Below, one piece after another: positions 28,017-36,371 of a stretch of 64,000 bases of DNA. Location of the stretch: positions 1 through 64,000 of the forward strand of contig NZ_WHVV01000010.1 in NCBI RefSeq assembly GCF_009650995.1, in the 5' to 3' direction. Source of the DNA: Sporosarcina cascadiensis. Lineage in GTDB: Bacteria; Bacillota; Bacilli; Bacillales_A; Planococcaceae. Positions within the stretch are counted from its first letter, which is position 1. Every line of letters starts with the position of its first letter. Both the position numbers and the translations under genes were made by a program. The notes below the pieces were generated by a model. That model saw only the letters and a program-made list of their open reading frames with translations. It did no database searches and was not told the DNA's origin.

Positions 28017-28645
28017 CGAATGAATGGATTGATATTACACAGCCGCTGTCCGCCAAAATCGCGGAGTGGCCGGGAGATACGCCGTTTACCTATGAAGTGG
28101 CGGTATCAAAGGAACAATCGGGTTCCGTCAATATCGGGAAGCTGACGATGAGCACGCATATTGGAACGCATACAGATGCACCATTTCATTATGATAATGA
28201 AGGAGAGCGTATTTTGGATCTGCCGGTTGATCTTTACATCGGCCGCGCCGTTCTCCTTGATGTAACAGGCTTGAAATGTGTAGCTCGTGCAGATCTGGAG
28301 TCCTTCGACTTTGATGGAGTCGAGCGGGTTTTATTGAAAACAGGTAGCCATCCGACTTCCGAGAAGTTTCCTGTGGATTACACAGTGATCGGTGAAGATG
28401 TGGGACCGCTGTTAAAAGAGCGCGGGGTGCGTCTGATCGGTACGGATGCGCCTTCAGTTGACGCGGAAGACAGCAAAGAGCTGCCGGGACATCATTCGCT
28501 GTACCGCAATGATGTCATTATTATCGAGAATTTAGTACTGGATACACTGGAGCCTGGTCAGTATGAGCTGATTGCGCTGCCGCTTGCGTTGCAGGAAGCA
28601 GACGGCAGCCCAGTGCGTGCGGTCGTCAGGAGGTGGCAGGCATGA
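28013..28645 (+). CDS. kynB: Kynurenine formamidase (cyclase-like)
   Basis: A 210-aa metal-dependent hydrolase that turns N-formylkynurenine into kynurenine. The metal-binding [11 protein letters not shown] (residues 44-54) is characteristic, with the KTGSHP and [19 protein letters not shown] segments of the KynB family. It overlaps both neighbours by four bases (ATGA), so the three products are made in near-equal amounts. Confidence 0.94.
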   Translation: MTNEWIDITQPLSAKIAEWPGDTPFTYEVAVSKEQSGSVNIGKLTMSTHIGTHTDAPFHYDNEGERILDLPVDLYIGRAVLLDVTGLKCVARADLESFDFDGVERVLLKTGSHPTSEKFPVDYTVIGEDVGPLLKERGVRLIGTDAPSVDAEDSKELPGHHSLYRNDVIIIENLVLDTLEPGQYELIALPLALQEADGSPVRAVVRRWQA

Positions 28646-29460
28646 CGGAAAAGGGAATTCATACGGACTTTCGTGAGTCTATGACGTACGGTGAGTATTT
28701 AGATTTGGATAAGATGCTGTCGAGCCAGCACAGGCTGTCAGGGCATCATGACGAAATGTTGTTTATTATCATCCATCAAGTCAGTGAACTGTGGATGAAG
28801 CTGATCTTGCATGAACTGCAGACCGCGATCGATTCAATTGAAAAGGATGAACTGCCGGAAGCATTTAAGATGCTTGCCCGGGTGTCGAAAGTACAGACGC
28901 AGATCATTCAGGCGTGGGATGTACTGGCTACGATGACACCGGCAGAGTATATGGAATTCCGTGACAGCCTTGGCCGTGCATCAGGATTCCAGTCGTATCA
29001 GAATCGGCTGATCGAGTTTGCGCTCGGCTATAAGCAGCCGCAGATCATTAAGATTTATGAGAAAGATCCGGCGTTGTCGGAAATGCTGGAAAAAGCCTAT
29101 CATGCACCCGGCATTTATGATGTTGCCATTCAGGCACTGGCACGCGCAGGATTCCCGATTACTCCGGAATTGCTGAAACGTGATTTCTCAATCACCTATA
29201 AGGGCGATGAAAGCGTGGCGGATGCCTGGCTGAAAGTCTACCGTAACGTAGATCAGTACTGGGATCTGTATCAGTTGGCGGAGAAACTTGTGGACATTGA
29301 AGACAGCCATCAGCAATGGAGATTCCGGCATATGAAAACGGTGGAGCGGATTATTGGTTTTAAAACAGGAACCGGCGGATCATCAGGGGTGAACTACTTG
29401 AAATCCGTACTTGATCATCGTTTCTTTCCGGAGTTATGGGATGTCCGTACTAAAATTTGA
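28642..29460 (+). CDS. kynA: Tryptophan 2,3-dioxygenase
   Basis: A 272-aa heme dioxygenase catalysing the first step of tryptophan breakdown. The conserved [20 protein letters not shown] helix near residue 28, the [12 protein letters not shown] stretch, and the C-terminal [11 protein letters not shown] (heme His) and TGTGGSSG active-site loop are intact. ATG 28642 has AGGAGGT seven bases upstream; the GTG at 28633 lies in that site. Genes are in reverse pathway order (U, B, A). Together they produce anthranilate. Confidence 0.95.
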   Translation: MTEKGIHTDFRESMTYGEYLDLDKMLSSQHRLSGHHDEMLFIIIHQVSELWMKLILHELQTAIDSIEKDELPEAFKMLARVSKVQTQIIQAWDVLATMTPAEYMEFRDSLGRASGFQSYQNRLIEFALGYKQPQIIKIYEKDPALSEMLEKAYHAPGIYDVAIQALARAGFPITPELLKRDFSITYKGDESVADAWLKVYRNVDQYWDLYQLAEKLVDIEDSHQQWRFRHMKTVERIIGFKTGTGGSSGVNYLKSVLDHRFFPELWDVRTKI

Positions 29461-29522
29461 CAGTCTGGCAAGCTAGCGATTATGATTAAATTTAGAATAT
29501 TTAGGTAAAGGAGGAATACGTA

Positions 29523-31166
29523 TTGAAAAAACAGAGTATCAGTTATGTGTTGCTGGCATTTGCCCTGGTGCTGCAGCTGGCTGTGATACCTCTCCAAACA
29601 GCCGCCGCGGAGCCGGACAAATCACCGACGTGGATTGCGCCCGTCAATTACCTGGCGCTTGGGGATTCATTGGCATTCGGGATTAATTCGGATGGTAAAC
29701 CGGGTAAAGGCTATGCAGATTTTTTGACGGAGGAACTGATGAAACAGGAAGTTCTTCAAACAAGCAATAAAGGATTTTCGTTCCCCGGCTACACATCGGG
29801 TGATGTCCTGAAAGACTTACAGACGGACGTGACAAAGCCGGTTCTCGGGACAGGTCCCCAAGACAGTACCGCCACTCTTCACCGGTCCATTCAGGAAGCG
29901 AATCTGATTACTTTAAGTGCCGGTGCGAATGACGTTCTTCCTTATTTCAAAATTGATGAAAAGACTGGGAAACCGTCGTTCAATATGGGAGAAATCCAAG
30001 CTGCTTTGATGCAGACAGGGAAAAATACACAGCAAATTTTAGCGAAAATCTACGAGCTGAATCCGAAAGCACAAGTATACGTAATGGGATATTATAATTC
30101 CTTCCCGCATCTTCCTGCCGATCTGCAGCCGCAAATCGCTCTGTTAATGAAAGGACTGAACGATGCGATTCAAAGCGGGATGCAGGGCACGCCGGCTCAT
30201 TTCGTGAAAACGGACGAATTGATTGCGAAAGATTTTCAGACTTACTTGCCGAACCCTGCCAATATTCATTTGAGTGAAGCGGGTTACAGGGTCGTTGCAG
30301 CGGCTTTCCATGAAGCACTGACAGCTAATTACCCATGGTATGAGAAAGATGCACTGACTGCAGAAAAGAAAGACGATTCCACAGTCGTTTTGAACTGGAA
30401 GCCTGTCATGGATACAGGAATGATTATGACGTATAAAGTGTATAACGGCGATAAAATGGTCGGAGAAGTCATAAGCCCGGTGCTGACTTATGAAATTACG
30501 GACCTGCTGCCAAACCAGGAATACAAATTTACGGTTGAAGCGATAGATCAGTACGGCAAGAAGAGCATGCACAACTTGGCGACAGTGTACACACTGGAGA
30601 ATGAGCCCACAGAACCATCTGTCATGTTTACTGATATTCAGGACAGCTGGGCCAAGGATTTCATTGAAGCAGCTGCGGCGAACGGCATCATGGGCGGGTA
30701 TCAGGATCATACTTTCCGTCCCGGCAAATCGTTGACGCGTGCACAGGCAACTTCCGTCATCGTACGTGCTTTGCAGCTGAAGCCGAAAAGCAGCAACATG
30801 AAGTTTGATGACTTAGCGTACTATGCAGACAGTACAAAAGCTGATATTCAGGCAGCATATGATTACGGTTTGATGAAAGGCGTGAACGGGCACTTTATGC
30901 CAAATAAGCCGATTACACGTGCGCAGCTCGCACTATTACTCAGCCGGGCATACGAGACTGCAAAAGGAACACCTTATAAACCTGCAGCAGCCGCACCTTT
31001 CAAAGATATTCAAAATTTCTCAAAGGACACCCAGTGGGCAATTGCCGGTTTGTATGAAATGAACATCGCGGCAGGGGACCAAGGAAAGTTTATGCCGAAT
31101 GATCCGACGACCCGCGCTCATGCAGCGAAAATGATCGTCCAGTCAATGAAAGTAATGGGACATTAA
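29523..31166 (+). CDS. Secreted SLH-anchored GDSL esterase/lipase with FN3-like domain
   Basis: A 547-aa surface enzyme starting at TTG behind AAAGGAGG. Order of parts: signal peptide (residues 1-29, AAA-type cleavage), GDSL/SGNH hydrolase about 40-280 with YLALGDSLAFG (nucleophile Ser49), SAGANDV and NIHLSEAGY (catalytic His), an FN3-like module about 283-358, and three SLH repeats about 364-547 (FTDIQDSWAKDFI, FDDLAYYADST and PFKDIQNF starts, each with an ITRAQ/LTRAQ-like motif). The SLH repeats tie it to cell-wall polysaccharide. Substrate (lipid or acylated glycan) unknown. It lies after kynA but looks like a separate unit. Confidence 0.92.
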   Translation: MKKQSISYVLLAFALVLQLAVIPLQTAAAEPDKSPTWIAPVNYLALGDSLAFGINSDGKPGKGYADFLTEELMKQEVLQTSNKGFSFPGYTSGDVLKDLQTDVTKPVLGTGPQDSTATLHRSIQEANLITLSAGANDVLPYFKIDEKTGKPSFNMGEIQAALMQTGKNTQQILAKIYELNPKAQVYVMGYYNSFPHLPADLQPQIALLMKGLNDAIQSGMQGTPAHFVKTDELIAKDFQTYLPNPANIHLSEAGYRVVAAAFHEALTANYPWYEKDALTAEKKDDSTVVLNWKPVMDTGMIMTYKVYNGDKMVGEVISPVLTYEITDLLPNQEYKFTVEAIDQYGKKSMHNLATVYTLENEPTEPSVMFTDIQDSWAKDFIEAAAANGIMGGYQDHTFRPGKSLTRAQATSVIVRALQLKPKSSNMKFDDLAYYADSTKADIQAAYDYGLMKGVNGHFMPNKPITRAQLALLLSRAYETAKGTPYKPAAAAPFKDIQNFSKDTQWAIAGLYEMNIAAGDQGKFMPNDPTTRAHAAKMIVQSMKVMGH

Positions 31167-31175
31167 AAAGTGAAA

Positions 31176-31213
31176 AAGAAGAACTCGGAGAAATTCCGGA
31201 GTTCTTCTTTTTT
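31176..31213 (+). terminator. Terminator after the GDSL esterase gene
   Basis: AAGAAGAACTC (31177-31187) pairs with GAGTTCTTCTT (about 31199-31209) followed by T-run at 31208-31214. Confidence 0.85.
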
Positions 31214-31236
31214 TATGGGGTCTGCAAGAAAATCGT

Positions 31237-31790
31237 TTCTTGACAACTTGTCATGTATGTATTGCTAAAATCATGTTGCAGTTTAAACCCGCTCCGGCGC
31301 TGGGGGATTTCCTTACGCTATGAGCCTACTGGCGTAGAGCATGCCAAGAGTCTCATAGCAACGGCCGACCCCGCAGTTGCGCCTATGCTGGTTTGTGGAA
31401 TGTATTTCATGCTGTTTTTTTGCAAAGTGTGAATTTAGTTGGCGTAGTATCACTTCTCGATCTCGTAAAAGCATTGATCCAAAGGTCCTGAGTATTTAGT
31501 GAATGTTAAGTAATGCATGAAATACCATACCTATTATAATAATCAAGACAGTATGCTCATACTACCTACTCACATAATAAGTTCTGAAATACCAGCCAGT
31601 GTACCGAAGTGGAAGGCAACCTAGGTACGCCGCTTCCTGCGGCAACGGTTGCATGACTCACTTCGTGTGAGCCCGCGGCTAAAACCACTCTGGGAGGCTC
31701 ACCGCGGGCCCGCAAGACACGCGTCCGCCTGGAACGCAGGGAAACGGTATGCTGCAAAAACAAAGTTTGCCTCCTCACATTAATCCAAAT
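31237..31790 (+). repeat. Modular intergenic repeat, copy B
   Basis: Begins TTCTTGACAACTTGTCA, continues with TTTAAACCCGC, GGCGCTGGGGGAT and ACGGCCGACCCCGCAGTTGCG, then a GGTTGCATGACTCACTTCG hairpin module, and stops after the shared CCTGGAACGCAGGGAAACGG segment. The right TGTCAAG end seen in other copies is missing, and the short left arm resembles copy E. The hairpin cassette found in A, C, D and E is absent. It fills the whole gap between the esterase terminator and the marR promoter. Confidence 0.8.
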
Positions 31791-31825
31791 TCTTTACAAA
31801 TAGAAGATAATATGATTAAATTACG

Positions 31826-31842
31826 TTAGTTAGACAAACTAA
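31826..31842. promoter_or_regulatory. Candidate MarR operator
   Basis: TTAGTT and AACTAA form a 6-bp inverted repeat with a five-base centre, 26 bases before the marR start, in an AT-rich promoter region. MarR dimers typically bind such sites to repress their own operon. Confidence 0.6.
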
Positions 31843-31867
31843 TTAATTGAAAAGAGGAATACATCAT

Positions 31868-32287
31868 ATGAAACGGCAGCAGCAATTTTTTACGGAATAT
31901 ATTCAGCTGTATCGTCCTCTGCTGAACCGAGTGAATACACTTCTTGCTCCTTATAATCTATTTCATTCACAGTGGGGTGTTCTGAAGCTATTGAAGATGA
32001 ATGGGGAAATGACCTCTGCAGAAATTGCTGCGCATCAGCAAGTAGAAAAGCCGAGTATTACAAATATCATGCAGCGTTTAATGGAAATGGATCTCGTTGT
32101 TGTCCGTCCGGGTTTGGACAGGCGTGTAAAGCACATTGATTTATCGGAGTCGGGACATCATACAGTAGAAACGATAATGGCAGAGCTGGAAATGCTGTAT
32201 TGCGAAATGCTGGACGGAGTTTCTGACGAGGATATAGAAACGGCAATTCGGGTCATGGAATCAGCTAGAAAAAATCTTATCAACTAA
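31868..32287 (+). CDS. MarR-family transcriptional regulator
   Basis: A 139-aa winged-helix regulator. The recognition helix is around KPSITNIMQRLMEM (residues 56-69) and the wing ends VVVRPGLDRRVKHIDLSESG, the classic MarR DR motif. ATG 31868 is used with AGAGGAA upstream; the TTG at 31847 is unlikely. It lies 12 bases before a major-facilitator gene, and probably represses the pair until a toxic ligand binds. Confidence 0.92.
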   Translation: MKRQQQFFTEYIQLYRPLLNRVNTLLAPYNLFHSQWGVLKLLKMNGEMTSAEIAAHQQVEKPSITNIMQRLMEMDLVVVRPGLDRRVKHIDLSESGHHTVETIMAELEMLYCEMLDGVSDEDIETAIRVMESARKNLIN

Positions 32288-32299
32288 GAGAGTGATCAA

Positions 32300-33493
32300 A
32301 TGGAGAATAGAAAGATATGGACAAAGGACTTTATCATTACATCAATTATTAATTTCTTTTTAATGCTGGTCATGTATTTATTGATGGTAACCATCGCACC
32401 TTTTTCAGTTAAGGAATACGGTGTATCGACAAGTACGGCGGGGCTTGTTTCCGGTATCTTCATTATCGGAACGCTAATTGCGCGGCTGGCGGTCGGCGGA
32501 CTGATTGAAAAGGTCGGCAGCCGGAAAATACTAATGATCGGACTGACGGTTACAGTGTTAGCATCAGCTTTCTACTTCGGTTCTGTCAACTTGCCGTTGT
32601 TGATGGCAAATCGTTTCTTCCACGGAATTGGGCTGGGAATTGCATCTACAGCGACAGGGACAATGGTAGCGCAAATGCTGCCGCCCTCACGAAGAGGAGA
32701 AGGAATCGGTTATTTCAGTTTAAGCACTGTCCTCGCTACAGCTATCGGCCCATTCTTCGGAATCTTCCTGAGTCAGCATTATGAATACTCTGTGCTCTTC
32801 TTATTCTGTTTAGTATTAAGTGTATGCTGTGCAGCAATGTTCTTTTTTGTCAGGAAAACTGAAGCGGTCATGCCGAAAAAATCAGTTGAATCTGCAATTG
32901 AAAAGCCTGGTATTCATAGCCTGCTGGAGAAACAGGCATTGCCAATCGGACTTGTCACATTGCTCGCAGCTATTGCCTATTCAGGCGTACTGTCCTTTAT
33001 TTCGTTTTATGCTGAAGAAGTCGATTTAGTCAGCACTGCCAGCTTTTTCTTCTTAGTGTACGCTATAGCGGTTCTGCTGTCGCGTCCTTATTCAGGACGG
33101 TTATTGGACTTGAAAGGGAATAAATTTGTGGTCTATCCATCACTAATTCTATTTGCCGGCGGCCTGTTGCTGCTGAGCGGTGTACAAACCGGCTGGATGC
33201 TGCTTCTTGCGGGGGGGATACTTGGCCTCGGTTTTGGGAACTTCCAGTCATGCGCACAGGCAATCGCTCTCCAGGGTGTACGGCCTGAGCGCCTCGGCGT
33301 TGCGACATCGACATTCTTTATTTTCCTGGATTTCGGCTTTGGCTTTGGTCCTTACTTATTGGGCTCGCTTATTCCGGTCATCGGCTACAGGGAACTTTAC
33401 GTTGTACTGACAGTTGTGGTGCTCATTGCACTCGGCTTGTTTATGCTGTTCAGCAATAGGAGAAAGAACGAAGTACCCGCAGCAGCTGAATAA
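32300..33493 (+). CDS. Major facilitator superfamily exporter
   Basis: A 397-aa, 12-helix MFS transporter. Motif A-like GGLIEKVGSRKILMIGL lies between helices 2 and 3 (residues 65-80) and there is a central charged loop near 195. Such MarR-controlled carriers are usually drug/proton antiporters, but the substrate is unknown. It is followed by a strong terminator. Confidence 0.9.
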   Translation: MENRKIWTKDFIITSIINFFLMLVMYLLMVTIAPFSVKEYGVSTSTAGLVSGIFIIGTLIARLAVGGLIEKVGSRKILMIGLTVTVLASAFYFGSVNLPLLMANRFFHGIGLGIASTATGTMVAQMLPPSRRGEGIGYFSLSTVLATAIGPFFGIFLSQHYEYSVLFLFCLVLSVCCAAMFFFVRKTEAVMPKKSVESAIEKPGIHSLLEKQALPIGLVTLLAAIAYSGVLSFISFYAEEVDLVSTASFFFLVYAIAVLLSRPYSGRLLDLKGNKFVVYPSLILFAGGLLLLSGVQTGWMLLLAGGILGLGFGNFQSCAQAIALQGVRPERLGVATSTFFIFLDFGFGFGPYLLGSLIPVIGYRELYVVLTVVVLIALGLFMLFSNRRKNEVPAAAE

Positions 33494-33501
33494 AGAGGTT
33501 G

Positions 33502-33533
33502 AAAAAGACACTGCAAACTTGCAGTGTCTTTTA
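33502..33533 (+). terminator. Terminator after the MFS gene
   Basis: AAAGACACTGCA and TGCAGTGTCTTT arms with a four-base loop, followed by T (33528-33532). The right end overlaps the end of the convergent pseudogene. Confidence 0.88.
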
Positions 33534-33859
33534 TAATGACGTCAACTGATTACGTCTGTTCCTTTTGGAGGTGTACTGGGCATAGTCTGCCCGTACATAA
33601 ATATGGCTGGCTTTTTCGCCTTCTTGATAGCGGATGATGTCCATGCTGACAGTTATAGCTGTGCTGATCCACTCAGACCTCTCAAGGTAGAGTCGAAGGT
33701 TTTTCGCCTTTTTACGGTTATTCTGATGATCAGGATCATCTAAGATCACAACGAATTCTTCAACGCCGATTCGTGCAACGAAATAATCAGGTTCATTTAT
33801 ATAATCTTGCCTGAGCCGCTGATGTGAACGTTGTTGCGCTTGATTACACCGTTTGCCAT
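33531..33859 (-). pseudogene. Deletion fusion of an RsbQ-like start with the end of a GGDEF diguanylate cyclase
   Basis: On the minus strand ATG 33859 (behind GAAAGGAT) begins MANGVIKRNNVHISGSGKII and then stops at 33797. This matches the first 20 residues of RsbQ-type alpha/beta hydrolases. Immediately after, in another frame, comes the end of a GGDEF domain: YFVARIGVEEFVVIL (degenerate GGDEF) to SHIYVRADYAQYTSKRN, ending at 33531. All of the hydrolase body and the beginning of the cyclase are missing. The simplest reading is a large internal deletion between two adjacent genes, followed by decay. Confidence 0.75.
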
Positions 33860-33916
33860 AGTCACAATCCTTTCTATTAAATTATGAACAACTATTTACA
33901 GGATAGCGGGCTGAAC

Positions 33917-33951
33917 AAAAAAACGTGCACGAGATTTTTCTCTCATGCACG
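33917..33951 (-). terminator. Terminator after the CofE-like gene
   Basis: CGTGCACGAGA (33924-33934) pairs with TCTCATGCACG (33941-33951). On the minus strand it is followed by seven T. Confidence 0.88.
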
Positions 33952-33958
33952 ATCTGAA

Positions 33959-35149
33959 TTAATTCGTATAGTTATCGAAATAGCCCTGAATGAAAACAAT
34001 TGGCGTTCCTTTATCGCCACTGCCTGACGTTAAGTCGGACAAAGAGCCGATCAGATCTGTCAGCTTACGCGGTGTAGTACCTTGTGAAGCCATGGAACCC
34101 ATTAAATCTGTATCTTTCTTCTCGATATAATCAGAAACCGCCTTTTTCAATTCTTCTCCGCGTAAATCAGAAAAGTCATTGTCAGCCAAATACTTCAGCT
34201 TTACTTCATTCGGAATTCCGTCCAGGCCTTCTGTGTAAGCGGGAGAAACAACTGGGTCTGCCAGTTCCCATATCTTACCGACCGGATCTTTGAACGCACC
34301 GTCGCCGTAAATCATGACTTCGATATGTTTGCCGGTTTCTTTTTTCAGCATCTCCTGAATCTGATCCACGACAGGTTGACATTTATGAGGAAACAGTTTG
34401 ATGCTGTCCTCTTGCGCTTTGTTGGCACCCAGCAAGCCGAATTGTTCATTGAAGCCGCTGCCGTCGATGGAATGTGCAAGGATATCATCCAAACTGTAGA
34501 CTTTTTCCGCGCCGTTTGCCTCAAGAATCCTCTTAGTTCTGAAACGTGTATGAATATCGCATGTCAAAACGGTTTTGGTATAATCTAAAATGGTTCTAGC
34601 GTTATTGGAGAAAATGACTTCGTGCTCAACGCCGAATTCATCCATTAATGATTTATAGTATTGAATATAATCTACGCCGGTAAATGGGTGTTTGTTCTCG
34701 CCGAAATGCTCGCGGAATTCTGCTTCCGTCAAAACATCGGTCCAAGGATTGACTCCTTTTTCATCCAGACGGTCCAGCTCCACTAAGTGATTGCCGACTT
34801 CATCGGAAGGATAGCTGAGCATCAGAACAATCCTCTTTGAACCTTTCGCGATTCCGCGCAGAATATTTCCAAACCGGTTACGGCTCAGAATAGGGAAAAT
34901 GACACCAATCGTATCGTCGCCGAATTTCGCTTCAATATCTGTTGCGATATTGCCGATCGTAGCGTAATTACCCTGGGCCCGCGCTACGATTGATTCCGTA
35001 ATGGAGACAATATCCTTATCTTGAAATTCTATATTTTCAACTCTGGAAGCTTCCAGCACACTGTCTACTACGATTTGCTCGATATTATCGCCTTCATTGA
35101 TGATCGGACAACGCAACCCTCTGACAACGGTACCTACTACTCTTTCCAA
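33959..35149 (-). CDS. CofE-like (coenzyme F420-0:L-glutamate ligase family) protein
   Basis: A 396-aa protein of the family annotated as F420-0:gamma-glutamyl ligase in Firmicutes. The N-terminal GLRCPIINEGDNI, SITESIVARAQGN (nucleotide/metal-binding) and a later YGDGAFKDPVGKIWE segment fit that family. It starts at TTG with AAGGAG eight bases upstream. Bacillales are not known to make F420 and no other F420 gene is present in the window, so the real substrate is probably different. It is divergent from a LysR regulator with a 112-base shared promoter region, which suggests specific control. Confidence 0.75.
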   Translation of the reverse strand: MERVVGTVVRGLRCPIINEGDNIEQIVVDSVLEASRVENIEFQDKDIVSITESIVARAQGNYATIGNIATDIEAKFGDDTIGVIFPILSRNRFGNILRGIAKGSKRIVLMLSYPSDEVGNHLVELDRLDEKGVNPWTDVLTEAEFREHFGENKHPFTGVDYIQYYKSLMDEFGVEHEVIFSNNARTILDYTKTVLTCDIHTRFRTKRILEANGAEKVYSLDDILAHSIDGSGFNEQFGLLGANKAQEDSIKLFPHKCQPVVDQIQEMLKKETGKHIEVMIYGDGAFKDPVGKIWELADPVVSPAYTEGLDGIPNEVKLKYLADNDFSDLRGEELKKAVSDYIEKKDTDLMGSMASQGTTPRKLTDLIGSLSDLTSGSGDKGTPIVFIQGYFDNYTN

Positions 35150-35197
35150 ATGAATCGCTCCTTAGTGAAACTCAATTTGATCACTCTTCTTTGTATT

Positions 35198-35225
35198 ATA
35201 ACTTGTGTTCATGGTATAAGTAAAA
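35198..35225. promoter_or_regulatory. Candidate LysR-binding site in the divergent promoter
   Basis: The stretch TATAACTTGTGTTCATGGTATAAG contains a CTT...AAG imperfect dyad of the T-N11-A style, midway between the divergent lysR and cofE-like genes. It is only a weak pattern. Confidence 0.35.
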
Positions 35226-35261
35226 TTAATATATTGAATAGGGGATATAAGGAGAAGTTAT

Positions 35262-36155
35262 ATGTCAATTAATCTTGAATGGTATAAAGTCTTTCGTACA
35301 GTAGTCCAGAATGAAAGTTTTTCTAAAGCGGCACGTCAGCTGTTCATGTCACAGCCCGCTGTCAGCCAGATCATTTCCCAACTGGAACGGGAATTAGATA
35401 CACGTTTGTTTAACAGGACATCAAAAGGTGTTTATTTGACAGATGAAGGGTCTCTGCTGTTTGAATATGTGAATTCTGCACTGAATTTAATGGAGGCCGG
35501 CAATGAAAAGTTACAGGAAATGAAGAATCTGTCTGCGGGCGAATTGAAAATAGGTGTCGGCGATACAATTTCCCGTTACTATTTATTGCCCTTTTTAGAG
35601 GCATTCCATACCAATTATCCAAGTATTCGTTTTAAAATTATTAACGGAACGACACGGGAGCTCATCGCAGCGCTTAAATCAGGCGAAGCAGACATCGCAG
35701 TCTGTAATTTTCCTGTAGAAGACGATGCGCTCGAAAAACAGGTATGTTTTGAAGTGCAGGATACATTCGTTTACGGCGAACGTTTCAAAAAGCTGTTTCT
35801 GAAGCCTGTACCATGGCAGGAGCTGACGAAACTGCCGCTGATCCTGCTGGAGCCGAAGTCTAATTCCCGTCAATATGTAGAAGATTTTCTGTTAGATAAA
35901 GGCGTGAAAATCCATGCGGAATTTGAATTGGGATCCCATGAACTGCTGCTAGAGTTTGCTCAGATCAACTTTGGCATCGCCTGTGTAGTGAAAGAGTTCT
36001 CATCCGACTACTTAGAACGAGGCAGGCTGCATGAAGTAGAGTTTCTCGAACAGATTCCAAAACGCAGTATTGGTGTGTGTTATTTAAAAGAGGTATCGCT
36101 GTCACCTGCGGCATCAAAGTTTATTGAAATACTGGGTAAATCACAGGCTGGATGA
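35262..36155 (+). CDS. LysR-family transcriptional regulator
   Basis: A 297-aa regulator. The winged helix is at residues 5-62 with the recognition region SFSKAARQLFMSQPAVSQII, and the effector domain runs from about 90 (LKIGVGDTISRYYLLPFL) to 290. It resembles the CysL/YwfK-like group. It is divergent from the CofE-like gene, its likely target. The stop codon overlaps the first unit of a 21-bp repeat array. Confidence 0.92.
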   Translation: MSINLEWYKVFRTVVQNESFSKAARQLFMSQPAVSQIISQLERELDTRLFNRTSKGVYLTDEGSLLFEYVNSALNLMEAGNEKLQEMKNLSAGELKIGVGDTISRYYLLPFLEAFHTNYPSIRFKIINGTTRELIAALKSGEADIAVCNFPVEDDALEKQVCFEVQDTFVYGERFKKLFLKPVPWQELTKLPLILLEPKSNSRQYVEDFLLDKGVKIHAEFELGSHELLLEFAQINFGIACVVKEFSSDYLERGRLHEVEFLEQIPKRSIGVCYLKEVSLSPAASKFIEILGKSQAG

Positions 36156-36300
36156 GCATGAAAGTTCTGCAGGCGCTCGTAGATTCTACTAGCCGCTCAT
36201 ATCCACTCCACGTGTGACCATAGCCGCTGCGCAAGCGCTCATATTGCGGTCACTGATGATCATAACTGACTGTAACATGCTCATAGAGAACGAAAAGCCT
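36154..36300. repeat. 21-bp-period repeat array with G(A/C)TCAT core (array 1)
   Basis: Cores start at 36154 (GAGCAT), 36175 (GCTCGT), 36195, 36216 (GACCAT), 36237, 36258 (GATCAT) and 36279. The steps are 21, 20, 21, 21, 21 and 21 bases. The sequence between cores is variable but often contains AGCCGC. The array begins on the lysR stop codon and ends at the terminator of the UbiB-like gene. Confidence 0.85.
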
Positions 36301-36330
36301 TGCTGGAACAAAATTCTTCCCGCAAGGCTA
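36295..36330 (-). terminator. Terminator after the UbiB-like gene
   Basis: AGCCTTGC (36297-36304) and GCAAGGCT (36322-36329) pair; on the minus strand TTTTC follows. The U-tract is short. Confidence 0.65.
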
Positions 36331-36371
36331 TACTTCATCAGCAGTACATAGCACGCTTCCGCTGATGACAG

